A stretch of 64,000 bases of DNA, from NCBI RefSeq assembly GCF_027941915.1, contig NZ_CP116009.1:4340001-4404000 (forward strand), given 5' to 3'. The position numbers and the translations under genes are program-made. Source of the stretch: Ramlibacter tataouinensis. Its GTDB lineage: Bacteria; Pseudomonadota; Gammaproteobacteria; Burkholderiales; Burkholderiaceae_C. The first letter of the stretch is position 1; every line of letters begins with the position of its first letter. A model generated the notes under the pieces. That model ran no database searches. It saw nothing but the letters and a program-made list of their open reading frames with translations, and was not told where the DNA came from. This document shows, piece after piece, positions 9,756 to 22,924 of the stretch.

Positions 9756-11033
9756 ATGAAGTCCGCTGAACCCTGCCTGCCGGTGCTGCCGGCGGCGCCC
9801 GCTTCCCGCCGCAGCCGCCAGGCCCGCGTGGCCTGGGGCGCGCGCGTGGTCACGGTGGGCGGCGACGCGCCGGTGCGGGTGCAGTCCATGACCAACACCG
9901 ACACCGCGGACGCGATCGCCACCGCGATCCAGGTCAAGGAACTGGCGCAGGCCGGCTCCGAACTGGTGCGCATCACCGTCAACACGCCCGAGGCCGCGCA
10001 GCAGGTGCCCTACATCCGCGAGCAGCTCGACCGCATGGGCGTCGACGTGCCGCTGGTGGGCGACTTCCACTACAACGGCCACCGGCTGCTGACCGAATTC
10101 CCGGACTGCGCGCAGGCGCTGTCCAAGTACCGCATCAACCCGGGCAACGTCGGCAAGGGCGACAAGCGCGACCGCCAGTTCGGCCAGATGATCGAAGCGG
10201 CGATGCGCTGGGACAAGCCGGTGCGCATCGGCGTCAACTGGGGCAGCCTCGACCAGGAACTGCTGGCCGCGCTGATGGACGAGAACGGGCGCCGGGCCGA
10301 ACCCTGGGACGCGCGCAGCGTGATGTACGAGGCGCTGATCACCTCGGCCATCGAATCCGCGCGCAGGGCCGAGGAAATGGGCATGCGCGGCGAGCAGGTC
10401 ATCCTGTCGTGCAAGGTCAGTGGCGTGCAGGATCTGATCTCGGTCTACCGCGAGCTGGCGCGCCGCTGCGACTACCCGCTGCACCTGGGCCTGACCGAGG
10501 CCGGCATGGGCACCAAGGGCACGGTGGCCTCCAGCGTGGCGCTGGGCATCCTGCTGCAGGAGGGCATCGGCGACACCATCCGCGTGTCGCTGACGCCGCA
10601 GCCGGGCGAGTCGCGCACGCAGGAGGTGGTGATCGCCTCGGAGATCCTGCAGTCGCTGGGCCTGCGCACCTTCGTGCCCAGCGTCACCGCCTGCCCCGGC
10701 TGCGGGCGCACCACCAGCACCACCTTCCAGGAGCTGGCCAAGCAGATCGACGACCACCTGCGCGCCAACATGCCGGTCTGGCGCGAGAAGTATCCCGGCG
10801 TCGAGAAGCTGCGCGTGGCCGTGATGGGCTGCATCGTCAACGGCCCGGGCGAGAGCAAGCATGCCGACATCGGCATCAGCCTGCCCGGCACCGGCGAGGC
10901 GCCGGCCGCGCCCGTCTTCATCGACGGCCAGAAGGCGCTGACCCTGCGCGGCGAGCACATCGCCGCCGAATTCCACCAGATCGTCGAGAACTACATCGAG
11001 AAGCGCTTCGGCACCGCTGCCGAAACCGCCTGA
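9756..11033 (+). CDS. ispG: 4-hydroxy-3-methylbut-2-en-1-yl diphosphate synthase IspG
   Basis: Penultimate enzyme of the MEP isoprenoid pathway, converting MEcPP to HMBPP at a [4Fe-4S] cluster. Cluster ligands are Cys313 and Cys316 (CPGCGRTT) and Cys359 (GCIVNGPGE) with the nearby Glu. The TIM-barrel part carries the family's VQSMTNTDT and GDFHYN motifs. The 425-residue length is normal for betaproteobacteria. hisS starts 11 nt downstream. Confidence 0.97.
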   Translation: MKSAEPCLPVLPAAPASRRSRQARVAWGARVVTVGGDAPVRVQSMTNTDTADAIATAIQVKELAQAGSELVRITVNTPEAAQQVPYIREQLDRMGVDVPLVGDFHYNGHRLLTEFPDCAQALSKYRINPGNVGKGDKRDRQFGQMIEAAMRWDKPVRIGVNWGSLDQELLAALMDENGRRAEPWDARSVMYEALITSAIESARRAEEMGMRGEQVILSCKVSGVQDLISVYRELARRCDYPLHLGLTEAGMGTKGTVASSVALGILLQEGIGDTIRVSLTPQPGESRTQEVVIASEILQSLGLRTFVPSVTACPGCGRTTSTTFQELAKQIDDHLRANMPVWREKYPGVEKLRVAVMGCIVNGPGESKHADIGISLPGTGEAPAAPVFIDGQKALTLRGEHIAAEFHQIVENYIEKRFGTAAETA

Positions 11034-11044
11034 GCGGGCAACCC

Positions 11045-12328
11045 ATGGCTGAAAAATTGAGTGCCGTCAAAGGCATGAACGACATCCTGCCGCCCGAGTC
11101 GGCGCGCTGGGAGTGGCTGGAAGACAAGGTGCGCGGCCTGATGGCGCGCTACGCGTACCGCAACGTGCGCACGCCGATCCTGGAGCACACGCAGCTGTTC
11201 GTGCGCGGGCTGGGCGAGGTGACCGACATCGTCGAGAAGGAGATGTACTCCTTCGAGGACCGCCTCAACGGCGAGCACCTGACGCTGCGCCCCGAGAACA
11301 CCGCCGGCCTGGTGCGCGCGGTGGCCGAGCACTCGCTGCTGTACGACGGCGGCAAGCGCCTGTACTACATGGGGCCGATGTTCCGCCACGAGCGCCCGCA
11401 GCGCGGCCGCTACCGCCAGTTCCACCAGATCGGCGCCGAGGCGCTGGGCTTCGCCGGCCCGGACGTCGATGCCGAGCTGATCCTGCTGGCCGACGCGCTC
11501 TGGAAGGAGCTGGGCCTGGCCGACGTGCGGCTGGAGATCAACAGCCTGGGCCAGCCGGCCGAGCGGCGCCAGCACCGGGCCGCGCTGATCGCCTACCTGG
11601 AGCAGCACGCCGACCTGCTGGACGAGGATGCGAAGCGCCGCCTGCACAGCAACCCGCTGCGCATCCTCGACACCAAGAACCCGGCCATGCAGGCGATGGT
11701 CGAGGGCGCGCCGCGGCTGATCGATTTCCTCGGCGCCGAATCGCTGGCCCACTTCGACGGCCTGAAGGCCATGCTCGAGGCCAACGGCATCGCCTACCGC
11801 ATCAACCCGCGGCTGGTGCGCGGCCTCGACTACTACAACCTCTCGGTGTTCGAGTTCGTCACCGACCGCCTGGGCTCGCAAGGCACGATCTGCGCCGGCG
11901 GCCGCTACGACGACCTGATCGGCCAGATCGGCGGCAAGCCGGCCCCGGCCGTGGGCTGGGCGATCGGCGTCGAGCGCGTGCTGGAGCTGGTCAAGGAGCA
12001 GGGCGCGGCCTTCGACGCGCCGGCGCCCGACGCCTATGCGGTGGTGCCCGATGCCGCGGCCTTCCCGGCGGCCCTGAAGACCCTGCAGGTGCTGCGCGCC
12101 GCCGGCGTCGCGGTGCAGATGCACGCGGCTTCGGCCGACGGCCTGGGCAGCATGAAGTCCCAGTTCAAGAAGGCCGACGCCAGCGGCGCGCGCCATGCGC
12201 TGGTGTTCGGCGCCGACGAGCTGGCTGCCGGCGAAGTCACCGTCAAGGCCCTGCGCGACGGCAGCGGGGCGCAGCAGCGCCAGCCGCTGGCGGACGCGGC
12301 CGGCTGGGCCGGCATCCTGAAGAGCTGA
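11045..12328 (+). CDS. hisS: Histidyl-tRNA synthetase
   Basis: Class II aminoacyl-tRNA synthetase that charges tRNA-His. Class II motif 2 ([16 protein letters not shown]), the histidine-specific [14 protein letters not shown] and AGGRYDDL motifs and the motif 3 region ([12 protein letters not shown]) are all present. A C-terminal anticodon-binding domain follows. The 427-residue length is standard. The ATG at 11045 matches the conserved N-terminus ([15 protein letters not shown]). Confidence 0.97.
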   Translation: MAEKLSAVKGMNDILPPESARWEWLEDKVRGLMARYAYRNVRTPILEHTQLFVRGLGEVTDIVEKEMYSFEDRLNGEHLTLRPENTAGLVRAVAEHSLLYDGGKRLYYMGPMFRHERPQRGRYRQFHQIGAEALGFAGPDVDAELILLADALWKELGLADVRLEINSLGQPAERRQHRAALIAYLEQHADLLDEDAKRRLHSNPLRILDTKNPAMQAMVEGAPRLIDFLGAESLAHFDGLKAMLEANGIAYRINPRLVRGLDYYNLSVFEFVTDRLGSQGTICAGGRYDDLIGQIGGKPAPAVGWAIGVERVLELVKEQGAAFDAPAPDAYAVVPDAAAFPAALKTLQVLRAAGVAVQMHAASADGLGSMKSQFKKADASGARHALVFGADELAAGEVTVKALRDGSGAQQRQPLADAAGWAGILKS

Positions 12329-12341
12329 GCCGCCGGCTCAC

Positions 12342-12347
12342 TACAAT
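12342..12347 (+). promoter_or_regulatory. Putative -10 box for yfgM-bamB-der
   Basis: TACAAT lies 13 nt after the hisS stop, in the only non-coding gap of this operon stretch, and would give a leader of about 35 nt before yfgM. The -35 region is not recognisable. Confidence 0.45.
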
Positions 12348-12388
12348 GCCCGGCTGCCCCGGCGTAACCGGCTGCCCACAAGGAATTC

Positions 12389-13069
12389 ATGGCTTCACAC
12401 CTCGACCTCGAAGAACAGGAGCAGCTTGACCAGCTCAAGCACTTCTGGAAGACCTACGGCAACCTGATTTCCTGGCTGCTGATCGCCGTGTTCGGCTCGA
12501 TCGCCGCCATGAACGGCTGGCAGTGGTACCAGCGCACCCAGTCGGCCAAGGCCTCGGCGATCTACGAAGAGGTCGAGCGGGCCGTGCAGTCCGGCGACCT
12601 GGCGCGGGCCGAGCAGGGCTTTGCCGATGCCAAGGACAAGTACGGCGGCACCGTGTTCGCCCAGCAGGCCGGGCTGCTGGTGGCGCAGGCCGCGACCGAC
12701 GCCGGCAAGGCCGGCGAGGCCCGGGCCGCGCTGGCCTGGGTGGCCGACAAGGCCTCCGACGAGGGCCTGCAGGCGATCGCGCGGTTGCGGCTGGCGGCGC
12801 TGCTGGTCCAGGACAAGGCCTACGACGAAGCGCTCAAGCAGCTCGAGGCCGGGCTCCCGGCCGAGTTCGCTCCGCTGGCGGCCGACCGCCGCGGCGACAT
12901 CTACAGCCTGCAGGGCAAGAAGGCCGAGGCCCGGGCCGAGTACGAGAAGGCCTGGAAGGGCCTGCAGGCCGAGACCGACTACCGTCGCCTGGTCGAGGTC
13001 AAGCTGACCGCCCTGGGGGTCGATCCGAAGAGCCTGGCCGGCCAGAAAGCGGGGGGCGCCAAATCATGA
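12389..13069 (+). CDS. yfgM: YfgM family ancillary SecYEG translocon/BAM-linked TPR protein
   Basis: Inner-membrane protein with one N-terminal transmembrane segment (about residues 27-45, [19 protein letters not shown]) and a periplasmic TPR-like domain. E. coli YfgM associates with SecYEG and the chaperone PpiD. The 226-residue length and the conserved opening ([20 protein letters not shown]) fit the family. AAGGA precedes the ATG. Its TGA overlaps the bamB ATG by 4 bp, so translation is probably coupled. Confidence 0.93.
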   Translation: MASHLDLEEQEQLDQLKHFWKTYGNLISWLLIAVFGSIAAMNGWQWYQRTQSAKASAIYEEVERAVQSGDLARAEQGFADAKDKYGGTVFAQQAGLLVAQAATDAGKAGEARAALAWVADKASDEGLQAIARLRLAALLVQDKAYDEALKQLEAGLPAEFAPLAADRRGDIYSLQGKKAEARAEYEKAWKGLQAETDYRRLVEVKLTALGVDPKSLAGQKAGGAKS

Positions 13070-14223
13070 CGAGGGGGAGTGTCCAAGTGGTCTTCCAGCG
13101 CGGCCTGGCCGCAGCCGCCCTTGCGGCCACCCTGTCCGGTTGCTCCATGCTGCCGTTCTTCGGCGGCGGCGTCGAGAAGCCCAAGCCGGCCGAGCTGCAG
13201 GCCAACCCGGCCACGCTGGGCATCCGTCCGGCCTGGACCCAGCGCATCGGCGCGGTGTCGTTCCCGCTCGAAGTCAACGTGACCGGCCAGCAACTGGCGC
13301 TGGCTTCCAGCGACGGCACGGTGGCCGTGCTCGATGCCTCCAGCGGACGCGACATCTGGCGGGCCAGCGTGGGCGCGCCGATCGCCGCCGGCGTCGGCAG
13401 CGACGGCAGCACGGCGGCCGTGGTCACCACCGGCAACGAGCTGGTGGCACTGTCCGGCGGCCGCGTGCTGTGGCGCGAGAAGCTGCCGGCCCAGGCCTAC
13501 ACGGCGCCGCTGGTGGCCGGCAAGCGCGTGTTCGTGCTGGCGGCCGACCGCTCGGTCAGCGCCTTCGACGGCGCCACCGGGCGCCGCCTGTGGAGCCAGT
13601 CGCGCCCCGGCGAGCCGCTGGTGCTGCGCCAGTCCGGCGTGCTGCTGGCGGTCGGCGACACGCTGGTGGCCGGCCAGGGCGGCCGCCTCGCCGGCCTGAA
13701 CCCGAGCAACGGCAGCGTGCGCTGGGAGGCCCCGATCGCCACCGCGCGCGGCACCAACGACGTCGAGCGGCTGGTCGACCTGGTCGGGCCGGTCAGCCGG
13801 GTCGGCAACGCCGTCTGCACCCGCGCCTACCAGGCCGCGGTCGGCTGCGTCGACGCGGTCCGCGGCACCCTGGCCTGGTCGCGCCCGGCGCGCGGCACCG
13901 AGGGCGTGGGCGGCGACGACCGCCTGGTGGTCGGCTCCGAGAGCGACGACCGGGTCCTGGCCTGGCGCCGCGACAGCGGCGAGCGTGCCTGGGTGCACGA
14001 CAAGCTGCTGCACCGCGGCCTGTCGGCGCCGCTGGTGGTGGGCAGCTCGGTCGCGGTCGCCGACAGCACCGGCTTGCTGCACGTGCTCTCGCGCGACGAC
14101 GGCTCGCTGCGCAACCGCGTGGCCACCGACGGCAGCGCGCCGGCGGCGGCGCCGGTGGTGGCCGGCACGACCCTGGTGGTGGTGACCCGCAGCGGCGGCG
14201 TGCACGCCTTCGTGCCGCAGTAA
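13066..14223 (+). CDS. bamB: Outer membrane protein assembly factor BamB
   Basis: PQQ-like beta-propeller lipoprotein of the BAM complex. The lipobox TLSGC gives Cys26 as lipidated residue when the ATG at 13066 is used. A GTG at 13087, with GAGGGGG 9 nt upstream, would give a more compact signal peptide and is a real alternative. Repeated propeller blades read [28 protein letters not shown] and [15 protein letters not shown]. BamB and BamD are therefore both encoded in the window, about 10 kb apart and in separate operons. Confidence 0.95.
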   Translation: MTRGSVQVVFQRGLAAAALAATLSGCSMLPFFGGGVEKPKPAELQANPATLGIRPAWTQRIGAVSFPLEVNVTGQQLALASSDGTVAVLDASSGRDIWRASVGAPIAAGVGSDGSTAAVVTTGNELVALSGGRVLWREKLPAQAYTAPLVAGKRVFVLAADRSVSAFDGATGRRLWSQSRPGEPLVLRQSGVLLAVGDTLVAGQGGRLAGLNPSNGSVRWEAPIATARGTNDVERLVDLVGPVSRVGNAVCTRAYQAAVGCVDAVRGTLAWSRPARGTEGVGGDDRLVVGSESDDRVLAWRRDSGERAWVHDKLLHRGLSAPLVVGSSVAVADSTGLLHVLSRDDGSLRNRVATDGSAPAAAPVVAGTTLVVVTRSGGVHAFVPQ

Positions 14224-14252
14224 GCAAACCTGACAGGAAAGAGGGCGGTCCC

Positions 14253-15590
14253 TTGAAACCCGTGATGGCCCTGGTGGGCCGCCCCAACGTCGGCAAGTCG
14301 ACGCTGTTCAACCGGCTGACGAAGACGCGAGACGCCATCGTGGCCGACTTCGCCGGCCTGACGCGCGACCGCCACTACGGCAACGCGAAGCACGGACCGC
14401 ACGAGTTCATCGTCATCGATACCGGCGGCTTCGAGCCGACGGCCGAGAGCGGCATCTACATGGAGATGGCGCGCCAGACCCGGCAGGCAGTGGCCGAGGC
14501 CGACGTGGTGGTCTTCGTGGTCGATGCGCGCGAGGGCCTGTCGGCCCAGGACCACGACATCGCGGCCTACCTGCGCAAGCTGGGCAAACCCACGGTGCTG
14601 GCGGCCAACAAGGCCGAGGGCATGACCGAGGGCGTGCAGCTGTCCGAGTTCTACGAGCTGGGCCTGGGCGAGGTGCACGCCGTCTCGGCGGCGCACGGGC
14701 AGGGCATCCGCAGCCTGGTCGAGCTCGCGCTGGCGCCGCTGAACCTGCCCGAGCCGGACGAGGAGGGCGCCGAGGCCGAAGCGGACGTGATCCGGCTGGC
14801 CGTGGCCGGCCGCCCCAACGTCGGCAAGTCGACCCTGATCAATACCTGGCTGGGCGAGGAGCGGCTGGTCGCCTTCGACCTGCCGGGCACCACCCGCGAC
14901 GCCATCTCGGTGCCGTTCGAGCGCGGCGGCCAGCGCTACGAGCTGGTCGACACCGCCGGGCTGCGCCGCAAGGGCCGGGTGTTCGAGGCGATCGAGAAGT
15001 TCTCGGTGGTCAAGACGCTGCAGGCGATCGAGTCGGCCAACGTCGTGGTGCTGCTGCTGGACGCCACCCAGGGCGTCACCGACCAGGACGCGCACATCGC
15101 CGGCTACATCCTGGAGAGCGGCCGCGCCGTGGTGATCGCGGTCAACAAGTGGGATGCGGTCGATGCCTACCAGCGCGAGCAGGTGCAGCGCCAGATCGAG
15201 GGCCGGCTGGCTTTCCTGAAGTTCGCCGCGCTGCACCTGATCTCGGCCAAGAAGCGCCAGGGGCTGGGGCCGCTGTGGGCCTCCATCGCCCAGGCCCACA
15301 AGGCGGCCATGACCAAGATGTCCACGCCGGTGCTGACCCGGCTGCTGCAGGAGGCGGTGCAGTTCCAGGCGCCCAAGCGCTCGGGCATGTTCCGGCCCAA
15401 GCTGCGCTATGCCCACCAGGGCGGCATGAACCCGCCGGTGATCGTGGTGCACGGCAACTCGCTCGAGCACGTCACCGATGCCTACAAGCGCTTCCTGGAG
15501 GGGCGCTTCCGCAAGGCCTTCGACCTCATCGGCACGCCGCTGCGCGTCGAGATGAAGACCTCGAAGAACCCGTACGCCGACAAGGACTGA
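14253..15590 (+). CDS. der: Ribosome biogenesis GTPase Der (EngA)
   Basis: Tandem GTPase required for 50S subunit assembly. Two complete G domains are visible, with P-loops GRPNVGKS at residues 9-16 and 186-193, each followed by a DxxG motif (DTGGF, DTAGL) and an NKxD-type motif. The first of these reads NKAE rather than NKAD. A C-terminal KH-like domain follows. The TTG at 14253 is chosen because it gives the conserved [15 protein letters not shown] start and has AGGAAAGAGGG upstream. Predicted product is 445 aa, normal length. Confidence 0.96.
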   Translation: MKPVMALVGRPNVGKSTLFNRLTKTRDAIVADFAGLTRDRHYGNAKHGPHEFIVIDTGGFEPTAESGIYMEMARQTRQAVAEADVVVFVVDAREGLSAQDHDIAAYLRKLGKPTVLAANKAEGMTEGVQLSEFYELGLGEVHAVSAAHGQGIRSLVELALAPLNLPEPDEEGAEAEADVIRLAVAGRPNVGKSTLINTWLGEERLVAFDLPGTTRDAISVPFERGGQRYELVDTAGLRRKGRVFEAIEKFSVVKTLQAIESANVVVLLLDATQGVTDQDAHIAGYILESGRAVVIAVNKWDAVDAYQREQVQRQIEGRLAFLKFAALHLISAKKRQGLGPLWASIAQAHKAAMTKMSTPVLTRLLQEAVQFQAPKRSGMFRPKLRYAHQGGMNPPVIVVHGNSLEHVTDAYKRFLEGRFRKAFDLIGTPLRVEMKTSKNPYADKD

Positions 15591-15739
15591 AGGTATTTCG
15601 GCCCTCGCCGGCCGCCCGGGCCCTTGAACCCGTCCGTGCCGGCCCCATGTCTGTCGGACCGGCCGCCGTGCCGTCGCCCTTGCGCAGCAGGTTGCTGTGG
15701 TAAGGTGCGCTTTCCAACACCACGAACACGGAGAATATC

Positions 15740-15991
15740 GTGAGCAACAAGGGCCAGCTACTACAAGATCCCTTCCTCAACACGCTGCGCCGAGAGCATG
15801 TGCCGGTGTCGATCTACCTGGTCAACGGGATCAAGCTGCAGGGGCAGATCGAATCCTTCGACCAGTACGTCGTCCTCCTGAGGAACACCGTCACCCAGAT
15901 GGTCTACAAGCACGCCATCTCCACCATCGTCCCCGGCCGCGCCGTGAATTTCTCGGCTGCGGAGAGCAACGAAGCCGCCGCCGCGGGCTGA
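15740..15991 (+). CDS. hfq: RNA chaperone Hfq
   Basis: Sm-like hexameric RNA chaperone that pairs small RNAs with mRNAs. The 83-residue protein starts at GTG and shows Sm1 ([20 protein letters not shown]) and Sm2 ([10 protein letters not shown]) with the family KH signature. A short Ala/Glu tail follows. The order hfq-hflX-hflK-hflC is as in E. coli. A weak promoter-like pair (TTGCGC at 15680, TAAGGT at 15701, 15-nt spacer) lies in the 149-bp gap upstream. Confidence 0.97.
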   Translation: MSNKGQLLQDPFLNTLRREHVPVSIYLVNGIKLQGQIESFDQYVVLLRNTVTQMVYKHAISTIVPGRAVNFSAAESNEAAAAG

Positions 15992-16055
15992 CCCGCCGCG
16001 CGGCACGCGCCCTCCGGTCGGGGTCCAGCCGGGCCCGACAGCCCCGATTCCCGTT

Positions 16056-17237
16056 TTGCCCCAATCCCCCGCAAGACCTGAAGCCCCCGCCATCCTGGTG
16101 GGGGTCGATCTGGGCCTTCCCCATTTCGACGCCGAGCTCGACGAGCTGGGCGAGCTGGCGCGCACCGCCGGCCTCGAGCCGGTGGCGCGCCTGACCGCCC
16201 GCCGCAAGGCGCCCGATGCGGCGCTGTTCGTCGGGCGCGGCAAGGCCGACGAGATCAAGGCGCTGGCCGAGGAGAGCGGCGCCACCGAGGTGCTGTTCGA
16301 CCAGTCGCTCAGCCCCGGCCAGCAGCGCAACCTGGAGCGCCACCTGGGCCTGCCGGTCAACGACCGCACCCTGCTGATCCTGGAGATCTTCGCCCAGCGC
16401 GCGCGCAGCCACGAGGGCAAGCTGCAGGTCGAGCTGGCGCGGCTGCAGTACGTCAGCACCCGGCTGGTGCGGCGCTGGTCCCACCTGGAGCGCCAGACCG
16501 GCGGCGCCGGCGTGCGCGGCGGCCCGGGCGAAAAGCAGATCGAGCTGGACCGCCGCATGATCGGCGACGCCATCAAGCGCACCCGCGAGCGGCTCGAGAA
16601 GGTCAAGCGCCAGCGCCACACCCAGCGCCGCCAGCGCGATCGCCAGGGCGCCTTCACCATCTCGCTGGTCGGCTACACCAACGCCGGCAAGTCGACGCTG
16701 TTCAATGCGCTGGTCAAGGCGCGCGCCTATGCCGCCGACCAGCTCTTCGCCACCCTGGATACCACCACCCGCCGGCTCTACCTCGACGACGAGGAGGGCG
16801 GCAGCGGCGGCCGGTCGGTGTCGCTGTCCGACACGGTCGGGTTCATCCGCGACCTGCCGCACGGCCTGATCGACGCCTTCCAGGCCACCCTGCAGGAGGC
16901 GGCCGACGCCGACCTGCTGCTGCACGTGGTCGATGCCGCCAACCCGCACCACCCCGAGCAGATCGAGGAGGTCCAGCGGGTGCTGCACGAGATCGGCGCC
17001 GACCGGGTGCCGCAGCTGCTGGTCTTCAACAAGCTCGATGCGCTGGACGCATCGCGGCGCCCGCATCGGCTGGCCGACCATGTCGAGGTCGAGGGCACGC
17101 CGGTGCGCCGCCTGTTCGTCAGCAGCCGCACCGGCGAGGGCCTGGCCGCGCTGCGCCGCGAGCTCGCGGCCCGTGCCGCCGCCCGCGCCAGCGCATCCAT
17201 GCCGCCGACCCCCGAATTGCACGATGCCGCCGCCTGA
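16056..17237 (+). CDS. hflX: Ribosome-rescue GTPase HflX
   Basis: GTPase that splits stalled or heat-damaged 70S ribosomes. Order of features: N-terminal HflX nucleotide-binding domain (residues 1-165, with FVGRGKADEIKAL), a basic coiled linker (RERLEKVKRQRHTQRRQRDRQG), then a G domain with P-loop GYTNAGKST near residue 206, DTVGFIRDLP and NKLD. The start is TTG at 16056, with no strong Shine-Dalgarno sequence seen. The 393-residue length is typical. Confidence 0.95.
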   Translation: MPQSPARPEAPAILVGVDLGLPHFDAELDELGELARTAGLEPVARLTARRKAPDAALFVGRGKADEIKALAEESGATEVLFDQSLSPGQQRNLERHLGLPVNDRTLLILEIFAQRARSHEGKLQVELARLQYVSTRLVRRWSHLERQTGGAGVRGGPGEKQIELDRRMIGDAIKRTRERLEKVKRQRHTQRRQRDRQGAFTISLVGYTNAGKSTLFNALVKARAYAADQLFATLDTTTRRLYLDDEEGGSGGRSVSLSDTVGFIRDLPHGLIDAFQATLQEAADADLLLHVVDAANPHHPEQIEEVQRVLHEIGADRVPQLLVFNKLDALDASRRPHRLADHVEVEGTPVRRLFVSSRTGEGLAALRRELAARAAARASASMPPTPELHDAAA

Positions 17238-17282
17238 TTGGGCACAATCGGCCCAGCCCAACGAAAAGAAACACCGACCGGA

Positions 17283-18605
17283 ATGAAGCCTCACGCCCCC
17301 CGCATGCTCGCCGCGCTGTCCTGGCGCCTCCGAGGCATGTTCAACCTGAACGATCCGCGCTGGGGGCGCGGCAACGGCAACGACGACGGCAAGGACAACC
17401 GGCCCGACCCCCAGCGCCCGGATGGCCCGCGCGGCCCGAACCAGGGCCCGCCCGACCTCGACGAACTCTGGCGCGACTTCAACCGCCGCCTGGGCGGGCT
17501 GTTCGGCGGCGGCCGCGGCCGCCGTCCCGAGCCGAACGGCAACTTCCAGCCGGACATGAAGAGCGCCGGCATCGGCATCGGCCTGATCATGGCGGTGCTG
17601 GTGCTGATCTGGCTGGGCACCGGGTTCTTCATCGTGCAGGAAGGCCAGCAGGCGGTGATCACCCAGTTCGGCCGCTACAAGTCCACGGTGGGCGCCGGCT
17701 TCAACTGGCGGCTGCCGTACCCGATCCAGCGGCACGAGGTGGTGTACGTCACCCAGATCCGCTCGGTCGACATCGGCCGCGACGCCGTGATCAAGGCCAC
17801 CGGGCTGAAGGAATCCGCCATGCTGACCCAGGACGAGAACATCCTGGACGTCAAGTTCTCGGTGCAGTACCGGCTGAAGGATTCGCGCGCCTACCTGTTC
17901 GAGATCCGGAACCCGGCCGAGACGGTGGGCCAGGCCGCCGAGACGGCGGTGCGCGAGGTGGTGGGCAACATGCAGATGAACGCCGCGCTGGGCGAGGAGC
18001 GCGAGCAGATCGCCCCGCGCGTGCGCGGCGTGATGCAGGCCATCCTGGACCGCTACAACTCCGGCGTCGAAGTGGTCGCCATCAACCTGCAGCAGGGCGG
18101 CGTGCGCGCGCCCGAGCAGGTGCAGGCGGCGTTCGACGACGTCAACAAGGCCAGCCAGGAGCGCGAGCGCCTGAAGAACGAGGGCGCCGCCTACGCCAAC
18201 GACGTCATTCCGCGCGCCGCCGGCTCCGCCGCGCGCCTGCGCGAGGAAGCCGAGGCCTACAAGGCGCGCGTGGTCGCCACCGCGCAGGGCGATGCGCAGC
18301 GCTTCCGCTCGGTGCTGACCGAATACCAGAAGGCGCCCCAGGTGACGCGCGACCGCATGTACCTGGACACCATGCAGCAGGTCTACGCCAACGTCACCAA
18401 GGTGATGGTCGATTCGCGCCAGGGAAACAACCTGCTGTACCTGCCGCTCGACCGCATCATGCAGCAGGTGGCGCAGGGCGGCGCCGCGACGGTGCCGCCG
18501 GAGCCGGCCGCCAACCCCGGCGCCGCGGCGCCCGGCGGCAGCGCCAGCCCCTCCGATGCGCGCACGCGCGACAACGCCCGCGGCCGCGAGCGCGAGACCC
18601 GCTGA
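17283..18605 (+). CDS. hflK: FtsH protease modulator HflK
   Basis: SPFH/band-7 membrane protein that forms the HflKC cage around FtsH and restrains membrane-protein proteolysis. The cytoplasmic N-terminus is Gly/Asn/Pro-rich. One transmembrane segment spans residues 96-116, then the SPFH domain (EGQQAVITQFGRY) and a helical coiled region (ASQERERLKNEG) with a disordered end. An in-frame ATG at 17337 starts nearer the conserved MFNLNDPRWGRG and may be the real start. hflC follows after 22 nt. Confidence 0.95.
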   Translation: MKPHAPRMLAALSWRLRGMFNLNDPRWGRGNGNDDGKDNRPDPQRPDGPRGPNQGPPDLDELWRDFNRRLGGLFGGGRGRRPEPNGNFQPDMKSAGIGIGLIMAVLVLIWLGTGFFIVQEGQQAVITQFGRYKSTVGAGFNWRLPYPIQRHEVVYVTQIRSVDIGRDAVIKATGLKESAMLTQDENILDVKFSVQYRLKDSRAYLFEIRNPAETVGQAAETAVREVVGNMQMNAALGEEREQIAPRVRGVMQAILDRYNSGVEVVAINLQQGGVRAPEQVQAAFDDVNKASQERERLKNEGAAYANDVIPRAAGSAARLREEAEAYKARVVATAQGDAQRFRSVLTEYQKAPQVTRDRMYLDTMQQVYANVTKVMVDSRQGNNLLYLPLDRIMQQVAQGGAATVPPEPAANPGAAAPGGSASPSDARTRDNARGRERETR

Positions 18606-18627
18606 GCGCGAAGGACTCACGAGAAAC

Positions 18628-19527
18628 ATGAACCGGATCGGACTCTTCGCCGCCGCCGCCCTCGTGGTGCTGGCCCTCCTCAGCTCCATGCTGTTCGTCG
18701 TCGACCAGCGCCAGTTCGGCGTGGTCTATGCCCTCGGCCAGATCAAGGAAGTGATCACCCAGCCGGGCCTGAACTTCAAGCTGCCGCCGCCGTTCCAGAA
18801 CGTCAGCTACATCGACAAGCGCCTGCTCAACCTGGACGGCAACGACACCACGCCGGTGCTCACCGCCGAGCGGCAGCCGGTGGTGATCGACTGGTACGTG
18901 CGCTGGCGCATCACCGACCCCACCCAGTACATCCGCAACGTCGGCCTGGACGAAGCCACCGGCGCCAACCGCCTGAGCAACGTGGTGCGCAGCGCCTTCA
19001 ACCAGGAGGTCAACAAGCGCACCGTGCGCGAGCTGCTGTCCTCCGAGCGCGACGAGGTGATGAACGACGTCAAGAACCAGGTGCTGGCGCAGGTCAAGGG
19101 CGCGCAACCCTGGGGCATCGACGTGGTCGACGTGCGCGTGACCCGCGTCGACTACAGCGAGGCCATCACCGAATCGGTCTACCGCCGCATGGAAGCCGAG
19201 CGCAAGCGCGTGGCCAACGAGCTGCGCTCCACCGGCGCCGCCGAGAGCGAGAAGATCCGCGCCGACGCCGACCGCCAGCGCGAGGTGATCATCGCCAACG
19301 CCTACCGCGACGCGCAGAAGGTCAAGGGCGAGGGCGATGCCCAGGCCGCCGCCATCTACGCCGACGCGTTCGGCCGCGACCCGCAGTTCGCCCACTTCTA
19401 CCGCAGCCTGGAGGCCTACCGCGCCACGCTGAACAAGCGCAGCGACCTGCTGGTGGTCGATCCCGACGGCTCCGAGTTCTTCCGCGCCTTCCGTGGCGGC
19501 GCGGGCGCGTCCGGCCCCCGACGGTAG
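18628..19527 (+). CDS. hflC: FtsH protease modulator HflC
   Basis: Partner of HflK in the SPFH cage. The 299-residue product has an N-terminal transmembrane anchor (residues 5-23), the band-7 domain beginning VDQRQFGVVYALGQIKE, and a helical region with AEGDAQAA-like repeats (EGDAQAAAIYADAFGRDPQF). That fits HflC rather than a generic stomatin. It ends 10 nt before the DUF2065 gene. Confidence 0.96.
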   Translation: MNRIGLFAAAALVVLALLSSMLFVVDQRQFGVVYALGQIKEVITQPGLNFKLPPPFQNVSYIDKRLLNLDGNDTTPVLTAERQPVVIDWYVRWRITDPTQYIRNVGLDEATGANRLSNVVRSAFNQEVNKRTVRELLSSERDEVMNDVKNQVLAQVKGAQPWGIDVVDVRVTRVDYSEAITESVYRRMEAERKRVANELRSTGAAESEKIRADADRQREVIIANAYRDAQKVKGEGDAQAAAIYADAFGRDPQFAHFYRSLEAYRATLNKRSDLLVVDPDGSEFFRAFRGGAGASGPRR

Positions 19528-19537
19528 GGGGGCTGCG

Positions 19538-19726
19538 TTGGACGGCTCGACGCTCTGGGCCGCGCTGGCCCTGGTGCTCGTCTTCGAAGGGCTGTTTCCC
19601 CTGCTGGCCCCGCGCGCCTGGCGCGACACCTTCCGCAAGCTGCTGGAGCTGCGCGACGGCCAGCTGCGCTTCTTCGGGCTGTGCAGCGTGGGGCTCGGCC
19701 TGCTGCTCCTGCTGCTGGTGACATAG
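19538..19726 (+). CDS. Small inner-membrane protein, DUF2065 (YjeT-like)
   Basis: A 62-residue protein starting at TTG 19538 with a G-rich ribosome-binding stretch (AGGGGGG) just upstream. It has two hydrophobic helices (about 4-24 and 42-61) separated by a short basic/acidic loop (RAWRDTFRKLLELRDGQLR). It matches the DUF2065 family, whose E. coli member YjeT also lies between hflC and purA. The function is unknown. Confidence 0.85.
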   Translation: MDGSTLWAALALVLVFEGLFPLLAPRAWRDTFRKLLELRDGQLRFFGLCSVGLGLLLLLLVT

Positions 19727-19803
19727 CGCCGGCGCGGGCCCGCAGACCGGGCGCCGGCGAGGCGGCCCATGGCCGAGGCAGCGGACCTCATCGCATGCGC
19801 CGG

Positions 19804-19809
19804 TAGAAT
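19804..19809 (+). promoter_or_regulatory. Putative -10 box for hisZ
   Basis: TAGAAT in the 110-bp gap between the DUF2065 gene and hisZ, 27 nt before the hisZ ATG. No good -35 is present. Confidence 0.5.
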
Positions 19810-19836
19810 CCCTCTTTTAACAGCCCCCCTTTGTCC

Positions 19837-22345
<2,509 letters not shown>

Positions 22346-22392
22346 GCGCCAGGCCCCCGTTCCCCGACCCAACCTCCCGAGTCCCCAGCCCC

Positions 22393-22917
22393 ATGTTGAC
22401 CGAAGACGGCAAGCACCTGTACGTGAGCTACGACGAGTACCACAACCTGATCGAGAAGCTCGCGATCAAGGTGTACCAGTCGGGGTGGGCCTTCGACACC
22501 ATCCTGTGCCTGGCCCGCGGCGGCATGCGGCCGGGCGACATCCTCTCGCGCATCTTCGACAAGCCGCTGGCCATCATGTCCACCAGCTCCTACCGGGCCG
22601 ACGCCGGCAAGGTGCAGGGCCACCTGGACATCGCGCGCTACATCACCACGCCCAAGGGCGAGATCGCCGGCAAGGTGCTGCTGGTGGACGACCTGGCCGA
22701 CTCGGGCCACACCCTGCACCGGGTGGTGGACCTGCTGCGCACCAGCTACCAGCCGATCACCGAGCTGCGCAGCGCGGTGATCTGGACCAAGGGGCTGTCC
22801 AGCTTCACGCCCGACTACTCGGTCGAGTTCCTGCCCAGCAACCCCTGGATCCACCAGCCGTTCGAGGGCTACGACGCCATGGGGCCGGACAAGCTGCTGG
22901 AGAAGTGGAAGGTCTGA
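22393..22917 (+). CDS. Phosphoribosyltransferase (HGPRT/XGPRT-like)
   Basis: Type I PRTase fold with the PRPP-binding signature VLLVDDLADSGHT at about residues 95-107 and an N-terminal hood loop (CLARGGMRPGDILSR). It is likely to salvage hypoxanthine, guanine or xanthine, which fits its position right after purA. The ATG at 22393 gives 174 aa; a GTG at 22342 overlapping the purA stop would add 17 Pro-rich residues and is less likely. The base specificity cannot be read from the sequence. Confidence 0.88.
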   Translation: MLTEDGKHLYVSYDEYHNLIEKLAIKVYQSGWAFDTILCLARGGMRPGDILSRIFDKPLAIMSTSSYRADAGKVQGHLDIARYITTPKGEIAGKVLLVDDLADSGHTLHRVVDLLRTSYQPITELRSAVIWTKGLSSFTPDYSVEFLPSNPWIHQPFEGYDAMGPDKLLEKWKV

Positions 22918-22924
22918 GCGCCTG